Counted from the stretch's first letter, positions 1 through 13,314 are shown. The stretch: DNA of 64,000 bases from Armillaria gallica (GCA_037576215.1 JBANDB010000001.1:4526001-4590000); one strand, 5' to 3'. A program made the numbers and translations. The notes: generated by a model from the letters alone, not told the origin.

Positions 1-529
1 CCAATTCCTATGTGATAAAATCATTCAGGTGCAGTCTCACTACAAGATTCAAGTGGACAAGCGCTGGAATCCACCTCCTCCTTTCAAAGTAGGTGACAAA
101 GTCTTTCTTAGTTCCAAGCACATCAAGACTACTTTTTGAAATCATAGCTCAGCCAGGCTCCCATTCCTTCACCCTCAAACTCCTATCAGACCTCTGTGCC
201 ATTCATCCTGTCTTCTATGTATCACAGCTTGAACCTGTAGAAGAGAACACCATCCCAATCACACCCAACCTCCACTGCCTCTGGTGGAAGTTGATGGTGA
301 AGAGCAGTACGAAATAGCTCAGATCCTAGACTCCAAGATTGACTGCTGGTTCTGGTGTCCCCTTCTCTACAGGATTTAATGGTTAGGCTACAAAGGTACT
401 GATGAGGAATTTGCCTGGTTACCGGCCACCGAGTTCTCTGCTGATGATTTCATTGAAGATTTTTACTGCTGTTATCCAGACAAACCAGAACCATTAGCCA
501 AAGTCACCATCTGCAAATCCACCATCTAA
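1..529 (+). pseudogene. Gypsy element E: 3' end of pol (integrase tail and chromodomain), degraded
   Basis: Three reading frames must be joined to follow the protein, so it is broken. Positions 1-138 give the integrase C-terminal stretch with the GDKVFLS motif; 139-290 give the segment ending in HPVFYVSQLEP, typical of chromoviral Gypsy integrases; 290-529 give a chromodomain-like part (EEQYEIAQILDSK, then RWLGYKGTDEEFAWLP). The polypeptide ends at the TAA at 527-529. The 5' part lies left of the window. The normal role is DNA integration and chromatin targeting. The matching 3' LTR is at 15983-16503, displaced by nested insertions. Confidence 0.8.
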
Positions 530-756
530 TTCTCTTTGTGACTTGTAACAACATCAGTTTCCATCAGCTCTGACCATTTCTATTTCAAATCAAATTTACA
601 AAAACTATTGCAAATTCATTTCCTATTTGGGAACAGAACCTGTCAGCTCTGTTCTTATTTCCTCAATTTCTAACTTCAAACTCCAAGAAAATCAATATAT
701 ATTATGGTGATGTACAGTACTATCAAGAAACTACAAAAATTATACATTGCAAGAGT
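530..756. other. Non-coding spacer of element E between pol and the antisense ORF
   Basis: AT-rich, no open frame of note. It separates the pol stop codon from the stop codon of the oppositely oriented ORF, so the two genes converge here. Confidence 0.5.
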
Positions 757-1026
757 TTAAGAAGTATTAGTGCTGGATGGACTTGCCATATTCACATCAC
801 CCACTTCCTTTTCCTTTTCTCCCTCCATCTCCTGTACCAATACCAGCTCCAAGTTTTCGTACATCTCCACCTCATCCTCAACTTCTTCACCCCTTGACCA
901 TTTGAAGGCCCTCATCCTTGCCATCACTTGCTGACAGAGCTCCTTATCTGCCTCTTCCTCTGAAGTTTCCTTGGGCATGGGCATCTTGATCATGGCATCC
1001 AACTCTGGAATGCCAATGGATTCTGC
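757..1026 (-). pseudogene. Antisense accessory ORF of element E, C-terminal part
   Basis: An open minus-strand frame ends with TAA at 757. It encodes a very acidic Glu-rich tail after a short conserved-looking piece (PELDAMIKMPMPKETSEEEA). It continues without frame loss into the minus-strand frame at 14330 once the 13.3-kb insertion 1027-14329 and one copy of its 4-bp target duplication (CTGC at 1023-1026, CCAC at 14330-14333) are removed, giving ...MIPG-A-ESIGIPEL.... The function is unknown. See 14330-15821 for the N-terminal part. Confidence 0.65.
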
Positions 1027-2918
1027 TGATGAGCTTTGTGGTGTGCACTGGTGAAACTAAGAGTGGCTTAGTGTAAACACACATCAAACCTACACTCAAT
1101 CCCACTAACACACACACACACCAATCTCTATAAGTGTGGAGGGGAGCAAGGAATTTAATTTTACTTGTGCACTGACAGTATCTTAACAAATCTCAAGAGC
1201 TCTCTCTCAATAGTCTGATGAAACATGAAGTAACCAGCAATATCTCAAGTTCTCTTTATTTCTCCTCTGAAGCTTTTTACAAGAGAGCACAGTGCTCCAT
1301 GCAACCCTCAAGGCAAAGACTTTTTATAAAATATACAAACAGACACATAGATCTGCAGCAATGACACAGTCTGCACAGTGAGCTCACTAAGTATGAATCA
1401 CTGCTAGGTCCAACTGTGCACAACTTCACCTTCTTAGCTCACTAAACCTGAGTCCCAACTGGTCACAACAAAAGTCCATTCAGTGAGCTCGCTAGTACAA
1501 AGTGCTGCTAAGTCCAACTGCACACACCTTTGCCTTTCTCTAGTCCACTAAATCTGAATCCTGACTCATCACAAATGAGGCCCTCAACACTCTCAAACAA
1601 AACACAATAAACCGTCAAACAAACAGGTCTTGCACACAGCAAGCTCACTAAGTAATGAGGTACCACCAGATTTCTTTCAGCTGGTGTGCACCTACTACAC
1701 CTTGTGCAGCTGTCATAGAGCAGCCTAATCTGACCAATTCCCACATGAAACCCCCAATTCTTTCTTACACTGCACCAGAAATGGAACAGAGCTTTTTCTC
1801 AGATGTAACCAAGTATACTCTCAAGGCCGGTGCAGCTTCACTGCCTCCAGATCTCTTATTTATATCAAGTAAACCAAAGTTTATTATTCAAAATCTCTCT
1901 TTGATTCTACTTCTCTGTGGGCTTGCTACAACACACAAGCCTGGAAGCCAACTAATGACTCTCTTGCCAAAATACAGTCTCTTAGCACTTGTCTGTTACA
2001 ATTTCCAAGGCTAGCAACTAGTAGGCTCACTATGCAAGGCAGGAGACCCACAGATTCTGAGCTAAACCTTTTCAATGAAACTCAAGCCATTCACACTGTG
2101 CCTTAGCAGAGAAGAGGGCAAATAGTAACTTGAATTGTACACTGGCTAACTGAACTACTTATATACTATGAGCAAAAGGTGATTACAAACAGTCTATGAG
2201 TAAGGTAACTGGTCTAGATCTTTCAATGCATTTCTATGTTTTTCAATGTCAGTCCACTGCAGCTGCAGTATTCCTTGGCAGGTGAGTCAGACTGTCTCTG
2301 ATTGGTCTCTAATTGGTGTACTCTATGCCCTGTGATGACAGTGCATGTCAAAAGTCACCTCTGCAGGCTTATGACCTTGGCAACTGATGATTAAGCCTGC
2401 AGTATCTCTCTTCTGGAGCTCTTTTCTGGTGGATAGCTCCTTTCTTAGGCATGTTAGCCATTGGGTCTTTCAGATTCCTAGCAATCTTGCTAATCTCTCA
2501 GCTGAAATCCTTGTACTAGGCCTGCCTCATGATATCTATCCATTTCCTTTCTTGCACAAGGTTATCCCTGGATTTTCAGGCACCATGCTTCTTTCATTAA
2601 GCAAGCACATGGCTATCATCATTATGTTGTGATTCAACTCCAAGTTCATCCTACTGAAGCATGCACAGGTCAAGCTTATTGGAAGGAGTGAGCTTGCTAA
2701 TCAGCCTTTCTGTCAAGCCTGCCCTTCAGGTACAGTGCTATGATCAAGTCCTTGGTTAACTCTGTTGTTTCCATTGACATATTGCAATATTGCCTCAGTA
2801 ACCTTGCTTAGAATAGGTATCCACATGTCTGCTTAGCAAGCTCGCTAAGTGTAGCCTATAAGCTACTGCTTAAACATGCCAAATTTCAAATTTACATGAG
2901 TAGCCATACCATGAGCAT
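1027..2918 (-). repeat. A0: diverged A-family LTR (G2-type Gypsy), first part
   Basis: Homologous over its length to the A LTRs at 17202-18912, 47568-49278 and 53437-55153 but more diverged and longer, with an internal duplication around 1380-1560. It starts TGATGAGC and resumes after C1 as the last 8 bp GCATGACA at 14322-14329. Flanks CTGC (1023-1026) and CCAC (14330-14333) fit an original CCGC target mutated once on each side. Judged by the intact family members, the transcription sense of the LTR is minus. Confidence 0.75.
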
Positions 2919-3630
2919 TGATGGGCCTACAACTTCCATGGCAACGGCAACACCAACTCGGAATGAGATTGGGTAATTAATGTAGTAGCACGGCAATCAA
3001 GGTGATCATGTGTGTGAGTGGGTTTGGGGCACCTCCGTGCAGTAAATCAATTCCTCTAAACACAAGAATACACTGCGACTTTAAGTCTGTGAAGTAGTAC
3101 TGCTTGGTAGTCGAGTACTAAATGCTATGGCTTTAAGCCGGTAGGGTTCTCTCAAAGTGAGAGGGAATGGAAATGGGTATGACGTGAATACCATGAATCC
3201 GTATGTGAAAACACAGGATGAGACTAGAAAACGTCGCTCGACGGTAATCGGAGTGGGGTGAATGATGGAGAATAGACTAAATGGTCAACAATAGTCTATG
3301 AGTGAATGAGGCAATGAGAAAACGTGGGTGGAGACAATGTGTGGTGAGAGAAAATGTTGAACTACAAAAACTGGCGATGATACTGGTCCTATACAATGTG
3401 ATGGTGCTGAGTCGATGTCGAACTGGTCTGGTACTGAAATGATCCTATCCTATGTCAAACTAACCTTCAAGTTCACTCGAGGGACTGATACTATATGAAA
3501 ACTGGCTGAAACTGATTCTAAGTCTGCTCAGAGACCACCCAAGTGAGTGATGTTAATGATGGCAAAAGAGAAACAGTAAAAACTCCAATGGTGTGAAAGT
3601 GAAATGATGACGGCCTATAAAAGATAATGA
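2919..3630 (-). repeat. C1: C-family LTR, first segment (reverse orientation)
   Basis: Reverse-complement match to the C elements at 35014-36702 and 55193-56924, closest to the C-prime fragment ending at 57146 (both have TGATGGGCC rather than TGATGAGCC at the end). It is flanked by perfect 4-bp duplications GCAT at 2915-2918 and 14322-14325, which place its insertion 8 bp inside the end of A0. Interrupted by D1 and by G1. Confidence 0.8.
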
Positions 3631-4985
3631 TGATATGCCATCTATGTGTTCACACCTAGATTTTGTGATTTTATAATAATACTATTGCATATCTATCTTA
3701 CATTAGTGATACTTAGAGGACTATAGCTGAGGCTTCGAGCTGATAGTTAGACTAGTATGCGACTAGTAGAGCTAGGACTTAGATGTGATACCACTAGTGG
3801 GTTAAATCTACCAGTGAGCCATACTAGTGACTTGAATGCTAACCGGGCTAAGTGAATATGGCCACTAGTGGACAAGTAATGTGACTAGCGCACCAAACAA
3901 GAAGCAGAGGACACAAATCTCATGAAGTTTGGTCACTAGCAAGCCGATCTGGGCATAAATGCCTAAGTCAGGTTAACTAGTTACATGGCAATCTTGAAAC
4001 AGGACTTAGAAATGAATTAGTAACGGATTAACCTTGCAGCAGATCCAACTAAGCACGATACAGATCCATTGCAATTGGTACTAGTATAGACGGGCTGTGC
4101 CTTCGATCACAATTGACAGCTGTTACAAGCACGCTCACCTGGCTAGTCATTTATCCTTGGCACTGGGCCCAGGACATGGAATACAACCGCTAGCAGAGCT
4201 CCTAGGCTCACTAGTCAGCAAGTGACCATTTATAGACCGACTATTGCATGATTATTCACCATTATTCATGACTAGCCAAGAAATCCTTATCAATAATACC
4301 CCTCTAGTCAGTTATTTATATCTCAATTGTACCTTGTTTGTCAGTATATAAGTAGTAGAATAGGTGCATGCACGGCTCAGGCAAGCCATCCCTGCAATTG
4401 TGACCTACTAGTCAGTATCTAGTGCCCCAATTAAAGGCTTTTGTGCTTAACCTCAATGAAGTGGCTACTAGTCACTAAATTACCCATAGCATTGAGTGAA
4501 TTGAAGTGTCTTAGAGCAATCTTTTATGTCCTGCAAAGGCCAAGAGTGTTTCAAAGTTAGTTCAAGTGAGTTCTCGAAGTATAAAGTATTATTCTTAGGC
4601 CAAGAGCACCACTAGTCTGCCTAGAAAGCGACTAGTCAAGTGTTTATTCACTTGTAAGACATTACAGGGCCAAGAGAGCCCCTAGTTCAGAGCAGTCCCA
4701 GTCAGAGTGAGTGCAGTAGCTCAAGTCGAGTCACTATTCATCCAATTGTGTCTTACCAACCCCGCTAGTGTGAATAGTATGCTTGTATAGCTCACTAGTA
4801 ACAAAATAAAATGTCTTTAAACAACTTTCCTTGATTATTGAAGTCTGCAGAGTGCTTCTATCATACTCAAAACGCCCAAATTCAATACATTGGTGATAAG
4901 TGTAAAGTTAGTGATTGGTTTAGTGTTGTTGGTGTTCATTGCCAGCCTCTAGTCCATTTGCCACTCACCATTACCAAGCACGTCA
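3631..4985 (+). repeat. D1: D-family solo LTR
   Basis: 1355 bp, starts TGATATGCC and ends CGTCA (family end CACATCA). Two further copies lie at 33472-34840 and 38275-39643. A TATA-like stretch (agtatataagtag near 4342) and an AATAAA near 4806 fit an LTR read on the plus strand. It is unusually dense in CTAG. It sits inside C1. Confidence 0.75.
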
Positions 4986-5328
4986 ACAGGGGCAAGGTAT
5001 GGCGTGGCGATCACATATTGGCACAATATGAGCATGCACCAATAGTGTTAAGAGTGAAGAGCACATAGCAAAGGACTCTTCACAGTTAAAAAAATCATGG
5101 AATAACTCTGGTGAGCTCAAGAGTCGACATGCAATCGAGAATATGCTGGGGTAAATGGTATATTGCCATAGAACAGTGAATAGATGTGGTTTACTGGCAA
5201 TAGACTAGTGTGTGACGATAATTGATGTAGTCTGGGGTCAACTAGAGATGAACTGCCCTGTAACTATGTTTTCTAGCTAGTTTTTATACTACAAGTATGA
5301 ATTTACAAATAGAGTAAATATGTGAGAA
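4986..5328 (-). repeat. C1: second segment
   Basis: Continuation of the reversed C1 LTR between D1 and G1. The last part (about 5260-5323) matches the reverse complement of C2 around 35690-35745 and joins directly to 13728 when G1 is removed. GAGAA at 5324-5328 is the left target duplication of G1. Confidence 0.75.
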
Positions 5329-5741
5329 TGTTATGATTTATTCACTTTTTTGCTCTATCTTATCTTATCTCTCAAACCAGACCGTCTGGGCCGTCGGGCA
5401 TAGGAACAACTGTTCGCGTTCTCATGCTATCTGCTTGTTCCCATGTTATCTCTTTGCTATTATGCTTTCTCGCTTCAACATCGCGTGCTTGCCTCCACAC
5501 TCTCATGAATGACTTACAACATGCACCTTATACGTAGGCCTTCACTTTTCGTACTTAAACCGTAGCCCTCGCAGTATGTACCCCAGCCTTGAACTAACTT
5601 TAATCCATACTGAAACTATCATTCATTTACTCGCCAAGATCTAAGACTTAGCCGGAATGCCTATTACTTAAGGAATCCATTGGTGACTGCCCGAACACGA
5701 GACAGCCGGTGTTTACCCTTGATAGGAATTCAGGTCTAATA
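5329..5741 (+). repeat. G1 5' LTR
   Basis: 413 bp, starts TGTTATGATT and ends GTCTAATA, giving imperfect short inverted ends. It pairs with 13315-13727. Confidence 0.95.
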
Positions 5742-5761
5742 ATTAGTTCAAGGCTTTACCT

Positions 5762-8477
5762 ATGCTCCTTAACTGGAGTCAACAGATGACGACGACACTT
5801 GACATTCTATTATCTGCGGTCTACCTTGCAGTCAGCACAGCACTCTTCGCTGCTGCCCTCGTGTTAGCAGTTCTATTCCATAACAGAGTAACCTGCCGCG
5901 TTCGACAAAATAACAACTGGTTTCCCCCTCCACCAGTAAACTATGTCCTCCCACAGCAGCCACTGCCAGCACACTTCTACCCACCCTTACCGCACCGAGC
6001 ACCAGCAGTCAACAAGCACTCTAGCATCCACAGTGGGAGAGACGAAGAAGACGTTCCTGGGGAGATGGAAGTCGGCATTCAGGAAGGAAGTGATGGAAGC
6101 GCTACTGGAGCAAGGCTCCCCTTTATCCAACTTTCTCCAGACCCCTCCTCGCGCCACTCATCCACTGGAGCCACCCCCCGTCGAACACGAAGCCCCTCTG
6201 CCACAGACCTGGCAAGGTACTTCGTCAGACTCGGACTGTGAATGGCAGGCAAAAGCTCTTCCCCTGTCGCCGAGCAACCTGCCATCGATTGTCTTAGGAC
6301 TATCCCAGTCCCAACAGCCACTAGTGGGCCTCACGACATCTTCGTCAGCTCCACTTCCGAGCTCGACCTCATCTGGGACAACCTCAATTTACCCCTCACA
6401 GCCTACTTCCCACCCCGGGCAAACTCATATTGCTGGGGAACCTCGCAGTACCCTTCCGCCATACACTGGGATGAACCTGTTCAAATCATGACACAAAGCT
6501 CCACTCCCGAGCAGCAGACCGATGAGTCTATGCCAGAGTTCCCACCACGAGGGACGCAGGACAGACTTGCCATACCAAGAAGGAGAAGGGAGCCCCCGAG
6601 ATCCATTGTTGAGATCGCAGAGGAGCTCAATCAGCTCACAATCGACAGGAGACAGGCAGAGCGTGAGCGCGCGGCAGCGTTCAGAAGGATCAATGAAGAA
6701 GCAGGATTTAGAAGAATCCCCCAGGTCGATAGTCAAGGAGAGACCGTTTACCACACCCCCGCCGGAAGCAACACCAGCACCAAAAGACTCCCCACTGAGG
6801 AGTACGTCAATGGAATCCTCAATGGACTCAGTCCGTCGCCCTCGCCAATCCCCAGTCCCCGCACCTCGAACACTCCCCCAACCGACCACCCCGATGACCA
6901 TCATGTGGGCCCTTTACCTCCTGTTGACAGGTAAATTGGTCCAGGTCCCTGCTGTACTCATCAATGCATCCCTGGGGGACTTATTTAATCATTTTCAAAA
7001 GGAATTATTGGAAGATCCAGACTGGGCCATAACCCTGGCCGGAATGGATTATAGCCATTATAGACTGAACTACATCCTCAAGGAAGAGGCCGTACATTTT
7101 GCCTGCACCGCCTATAATATGATCCATCATGATCGACAGGTCAAGGTACCGGCCAGATACCAGCACCCCCAGATCGACCTACCACTGATCATGTACACAC
7201 CAGAACCAATGGATGATGAACCACCGGTACCTCCGCAATGGGCTGCTGTACCCGATTACCCAAGGTGGGAACCAGATTACACACCCGTGCGACCGAGTTA
7301 CGCGTATCCCTGTGGGTATGGACCCCCAGGCATGCAAGGGACCTCCAGGCTCTTTGCAGCCGCGATCACTGGTGGCGGTGCAGGGCTGTCAAACGCACCT
7401 CAGGTACCTGCCCAGCCACCCAACAAGCCGCAACCACCGGATCAGCCACCATCAGGAGGACTGCCACCACTGCCTCCTCCTGCCCCTCGGAGGTGGGCAC
7501 CACCTCGATACCCACTGCCGCCAGGACCACCAGACCCCCTGGCCCTGTGGGTTCTTGATGCCGCCAACCCAGGCCCCTGGGCATCACTAAAACCTGAAAT
7601 GGTCAAAATACCCGAAGATTTCAATGGCAACTCTAATGATATTGCCCGATTCTTCTCCCAGTGCGACATGTACTTCTCGGTATTTAACCAGCACTTCTAC
7701 CACCATCCACACAAGGTCATCTTCTGCATATCATGCTTCAAGAAGGAAGCACAGGTGTGGTGGGAGTTATGCGCACAAGGACTGGGAAGGGATGACCACA
7801 GCTTTCAGCTTTACCCGGCCTATGAAGACTTCATCGACGAGGTCAGGCGAAGGTTCTGGAAGGACACCAATGCTGAAATAAAGTTCACTCAGTGGGAAAG
7901 ACTCCGACAGAGCACTTTTGCTGACGGCGACTTGTTCTTCCAGCAATTCGAGTCGCTAGCCTTTGAGGCGGGTGTCCTTGGAATCGACATGATGATGGTA
8001 GCCCAGATCAAGAAAGCATGTCGGTCATCGGCCAAAGATATCATATATGCATCAGACGCAGACATCCCCACCAACTATCAAGAGTGGAAGCGACGGATAC
8101 TCCGTATTGATCATAACTGGAGGACGCGAAAGGCAGAACAAGGGGGAACCAAAGCAACAGACTGGAAGCAGCAGGCAAAGACGAATACAACCCCAGCACC
8201 CAAAGGAAACCAGCAGCAGAACAGTGTCCCGGAAAAGGTGACGGGAACCGGTATGACATACGGAGGGGCGGGAAAGCCCATGGACATCGATGTGGTGCAT
8301 GCCAAGGCAAAATGCTTTGGATGTGGTGAGATTGGCCACTTCAAACGCGATTGCCCCAAAAGACCAAAGACGAAGGCGGAGGCACTACGACGCTTCAACT
8401 TCTATTGGGACCATGTAGCAACAAATGAGAAGACAGACGCGAAGATTGAGGAGGTAAAAGATGGCGCCGAGCAGTAA
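5762..8477 (+). pseudogene. G1 gag (N-terminal hydrophobic segment, capsid, zinc knuckle)
   Basis: Gag packages element RNA into particles. A frame opens at the ATG at 5762 and runs to 6934 with one internal TGA (6239-6241, CGA-to-TGA is the simplest origin); coding then continues in another frame from about 6935 to the stop at 8477, so one frameshift or recoding step is needed. The first 45 residues hold a strong hydrophobic stretch (LAVSTALFAAALVLAVLF), followed by Pro/Ser-rich sequence. The capsid-like part is about 7570-8120 and a CCHC knuckle (CFGCGEIGHFKRDC) is at about 8311-8355. Pol follows in a different frame. Confidence 0.85.
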
Positions 8478-11400
8478 ATGATTCAACTGACTCAGCCAAG
8501 GACTTAGTTTCATCCGGTGCGCCCATGTTGCCCGCTAGCCAGGCTCATTGTATTACTGTAGTTGATATTACGCATTCGAATATACCCATTTGTGACTTCA
8601 CCACCGGGACTGAAACTAAGCAAGAATTGAAATGGGACGTCAGAACCAACTTGCCGACTAACCGTTCGGCAAGTAACTCATTGTGAGCAAAAGCAGTGGA
8701 CGAAGAGGCGCCCACCATAGCATCACCCATCTTAACAGCACCTAAACAGCAACTGGATGGGGCAAGGGAACAAGCACGTAGCGCCCCCCTTGGAGAAGCG
8801 GCCCCTGGCAAGGGGAACACCGCAGATGAAGAGCCAGAACACCTCAAGCAGTTGACAGTGCCACCTCTGACCACAGCACAAGCAAAGGCACTGGTTGCTG
8901 GGTCTAGGATGCACGCTGCCGAGCCTAACACGGAGACAGCACCAAACTCCAAGCAGAATGCATCCGAACACATAGTCGGTGCAGGCCCCGGGCGGGATCG
9001 GAACGACTTGCAGGACCTAGGAGCAGACCGGGCTGGTAAGTCCATTCATTCGGCACAAGTCGAGTCTGCTGCCAGGGACGGTGGCCCAGGTCTCAGGACA
9101 AGCTTGCCGCAATCTGATTCCTCCAATGAGGTTCGGCATGACCTCCCTCTGGGTGATCCCGACGAAGACCAGCAAGTAGCAAGAACTGTTGGATGCGCAA
9201 CAGCCCCGACCAAGGCAGCCGAAGGGCAGGAAGCTGCTAGCGCCCAGGTGGTGAAAAGGGGGCCCAAGGTATTAATGGAGGAGGTTCCTGATGACGAGGA
9301 TGATACGAGTTTCCGCCGAAGCCAAAAAACTGACCAAAAACCCTCTGTAGTTCCTGAGGTGACCCAGTCGTCGGTAGCAGAACTGTCAGGTTCCAGCGTG
9401 AAGACTGAGAAGGTCCCACACCAATGGCTCAAGCTGTTTGAAGCCAAATGGACGTTATGTGGGATCAGGGAAGCAAAAACTGAATCGGAAGCCAGGGCGA
9501 TCTTAAAGAACTGGATTCACAAGACGCGGGTGGAGGAAGTGGTTGACGAGATGATTGAAGGCTTGCGAACCAGCCTCAACACACTGGAAGTGATGTATGA
9601 ACTCCGACAACCCAGATGCTACGTCTGCAGGCTAAGCGAGGGAGATAAGGCTCTGACAACCAACATTCAGATCGGAATACCAGGGGAACACCGCTCTATC
9701 ACTTCCTCGGCTCTAGTTGACAGCGGCTGCACTAGCAGCGCCATCAGCTGAACTTTTGTTGAAACCCACAATCTCCCTACTTGAGCGACAGCAGTGCCCA
9801 TCACAGTCTATAACACAGATGGATCAAAGAACAGCGCGGGGCAGATCACCGCCTTCGCGGAGTTATGCATCACCATCGGGGACCATGCCGAGAACATTGA
9901 CCTGACTATCACTGACCTACGTGATCGTGACATCTTTCTTGGGCATGATTGGCTAATGAGGCACAACCCACTCATCAATTGGCAAACCGGGAAGATAACC
10001 TTTGCCTGATGCCAATGTCATCATATCCCAATTCCATTACCCGACGCAGATCCGTATGACAAATGGGATGAGGAACTCGAAGAAGGAGAAATGATCCTTG
10101 CGATAAACTTTGAAGAAGCCATTCGCATTAGGGCAATGCGACATGTAGCCAATGATCTAGCGGCCCAGGCTAATACAGAAAAGAAAACCAAGATGTTTGA
10201 GGAAATGGTCCCCGAGTGGTGTAGAGACTTCAAAGATTTATTCGACAAGGAAAACTTTGATGAACTCCCAGAGCCGAAACCCTGGGACCACGCCATCGAA
10301 CTTGTTCCCAATGCCAATGCCAATCTCGACTGCAAGGTCTATCCACTTAATCGAGCCGAGCAGGAGGAACTAGACAAGTTTCTTGATGAAAACCTATCTA
10401 GCAGGAGAATATGACCCTCCAAGTCGCCCATGGCATCACCATTCTTCTTTGTCAAGAAGAAAGATGGGAAATTACGACCCATCCAAGATTATCGGAAGCT
10501 TAACGAGATGATGATTAAAAATCGATACCCGCTTCCTTTAATCTCAGAACTCATGGACAAACTGCTGGGTGCCAAGTACTTTTCTAAACTGGATGTTCGA
10601 TGGGGATACAATAATGTGTGCATCAAGATGGGAGATGAGTGGAAGGCAGCCTTCAGAACAAATCATGGCTTGTACGAGCCGATGGTTATGTTCTTCAGGC
10701 TCACCAATTCCCCCACCACCTTCCAATGGATGATGAACGACATTTTCAAAGACCTCATCGCATCAGGAAAAGTCACCATCTACCTCGACGATATCCTCAT
10801 CATGTCCAAGACCCAAGAAGAGCATTGTCAAATCACGCAAGAAGTATTGGTGACCTTACAGAGACACAAACTATTCCTTAAAGCCGAGAAATGTGAGTTT
10901 GAAGTGCTGGAAATGGAATACTTGGGCGTCATTATCAGCAAAGGCAGTATTCACATGGATCCAGTCAAAATCAAGGGCATCCTCGACTGGCCAGTCCCGA
11001 CCAAAAAGAAAGAGCTTCAATCTTTCCTAGGATTCACCAACTTTTACCGATGTTTCATAAAGAACTACAGTAAAATTGTGAAGCCCATGACCCAGCTGAC
11101 AGGCAACGACGCATGGAAGTGGGGCAAAGCTCAGCAGGAGGCCTTCAAGCAATTAAAAAGGCAACTAGCGGAGGACGTCGTACTCGCCATACCTACCAAC
11201 GAAGGGAAGTTCAGAGTGGAAGCAGATGCTAGTGAAGGAGCCATTGGCGCAGTCCTCTCTCAAGAGCAGGATGGGAAATGGAGACCAGTTTCATTCCTAT
11301 CCAAGTCTCTTTCAGTTACCGAACGTAACTACGAGATCTATGATAAGGAACTCCTGGTGATCATGTTAGCTCTCAAGGAGTGGAGGCATTACCTTATGGG

Positions 11401-13279
11401 CGCATACCAAGACTTCGAAATTTGGATGGATCACCAGAACCTCCAGTATTTCCGAAAACCGCAGAAGGTGAATCGCCGACAAGCTCGATGGATCACCGAG
11501 TTAGCAGAGTATCACTTCACCCTTCACCATAAAGCCGGGACCACCAACAAAAAGGCTGACCTCCTTTCTTGACGAGCAGACCACGACCAAGGACAGGACG
11601 ACAACGATCAAGTAGTAGTCCTGTCCCCCGAACACTTCAGGGCCATGATTATGCCTACCATTGGAGAAACACACGGCGACATACAGACTGCCACCAGAAA
11701 GACCCACCTCTGGGACCCGGCCGTCGCTGGCTCAGTAAACCATGACCGCGGCATGAAAATGAAGGATGGACTCATTTGGTACGATGGCAGGATCTACATC
11801 CCCAAAGATCATGCACTCCACGGAGAAATCATTGCTCGCTCCCACGACCACATCACCGCTGGACACCCAGGCATTGAAAAAACCAAGGAACTCATCCTGC
11901 GAGAGTTCTGGTGGCCAAAAATGAAGAAGGATGTTGAAGCCTATGTGAAGGCTTGCGAGACCTGTCAGCAGACAAAGAGCAGCACCCAAGCAAAGGTGGC
12001 ACCTCTCCATCCTAATGAAATACCCTCACGCCCATGGACTCACATTTCAGTGGACATGGTAATGGGATTACCCAAGAGTAACGGTTACGACACCATACTC
12101 ATAATTGTCGACCGATTCTCGAAGGAAATTATCCCTGTCGCATGTTCCACCAAGCTATCCTCAGAAGGATGGGCAAAGATCTTGCGCGATGAGGTGTACG
12201 CCAAACATGGGATGCCCCAAGTTGTCATTTCAGACAGAGGAACCGTATTTGTATCAAAGTTCATGAAAGACCTCTACGACCTCCTCCAGATCAAAGGCAA
12301 CACTTTGACTGCCTATCATCCTCAGACAGATGGGCAGACTGAAAGGGTTAATTAAGAGATCGAGAAGTACCTTCGCATGTTTGTCAACCACCTTCAGACC
12401 GATTGGGCAGAATGGCTCTCACTTGCCACGTTCGCCCATAATAATCGCACTCACTCCTCCACCAGCAAAAGCCCATTCGAAGTCAATTACGGCTATAACC
12501 CCGCAGTTTTACCAGGAGTAAAACCCGCCGCTCCATTTCGCACCCCTGCCTCAGGCACCTTCATCTCAAAAATGCAAGAGATCCATGCAACCGCCAAAAA
12601 GTTGCTTGAAAAGGCTGCAACGCAAATGAAAGCTCAGTATGACAAAAACAAGCGTGCAGCTATTGAGTACAAAATAAGCGACAAAGTCTGGCTCGATACG
12701 ACCAACCTCCATCTCCCCTGTCCAAAGAAAAAACTCGATGACAAGCGAACGGGCCCCTTCGAGATCATAGGCAAAAAGGGCGCCTCCGCTTACACACTCA
12801 AACTACCTGACAGCTGGAAGATTCACCCCACCTTCAACGAAACATTGCTTATGCCATACACTCCACCGGCATTTCCTAACCAAGAACAGCCACCACCACC
12901 GCCACCAGACCTAATCGACGACAAAGAACATTATGAAGTCGAGAAGGTCCTAAATAGCAGACAGCGGAACGTTCAAGGGAGACGTGGAGAGCCATCCAGA
13001 AAAGCAATAGACTATTTCGTCAAATGGAAGGGGTACGGACCAGAATCGAACAGTTGGGTATGAGAGGATGACATGGATGCCAATGAACTCATCGACGAAT
13101 ATCTCGCTGAGCAGGTGAATGCAGCTTCAAACAAACCAGAAGACTGGCAATCCTATATGGATCCATTTACCGGGAGGAAGGTCTGGTATGACCAAGAGGC
13201 ATTATGGGACATATTCGGAGGCAATGATGATCCTAGCATGGAAATGAAATTGCCCTGGGAGCCGACAAGCATACCTTAA
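8478..13279 (+). pseudogene. G1 pol (protease, RT, RNase H, integrase, chromodomain) with seven in-frame stops
   Basis: From about 8696 to 13279 one single frame encodes everything, broken only by stops at 9749, 9782, 10007, 10412, 11570, 12353 and 13061 (six TGA, one TAA). Visible motifs: aspartic protease DSG at about 9719; RT box YLDD at 10781-10792; RNase H with EADAS near 11220 and YEIYDKEL near 11331; HHCC integrase zinc region 11840-11970; catalytic integrase Asp near 12053 and 12231 and Glu near 12356; GDKVW-type tail; chromodomain 12930-13105. All catalytic residues I can place are present, so the copy was disabled by nonsense changes rather than by decay of its motifs. An acidic, disordered stretch (8696-9500) precedes the protease. 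Confidence 0.9.
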
Positions 13280-13314
13280 TGGCAGTCGGGATGCCTGCCT
13301 TAATGAGGGGGTAA

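Noticed and set aside
1080..1130. (CA)n runs at the starts of A LTRs as independent microsatellites
   Set aside because: They are part of the A LTR sequence and recur at the same place in every copy.
7213..7669. Several overlapping long frames on both strands in G1 gag
   Set aside because: Shadows of the Pro-rich, GC-rich gag coding sequence; the gag frame has the capsid and zinc-knuckle motifs.
8545..9447. Minus-strand ORFs opposite the G1 pol N-terminus
   Set aside because: Antisense shadows of the acidic linker; no motifs, no start context, frame of pol is continuous.
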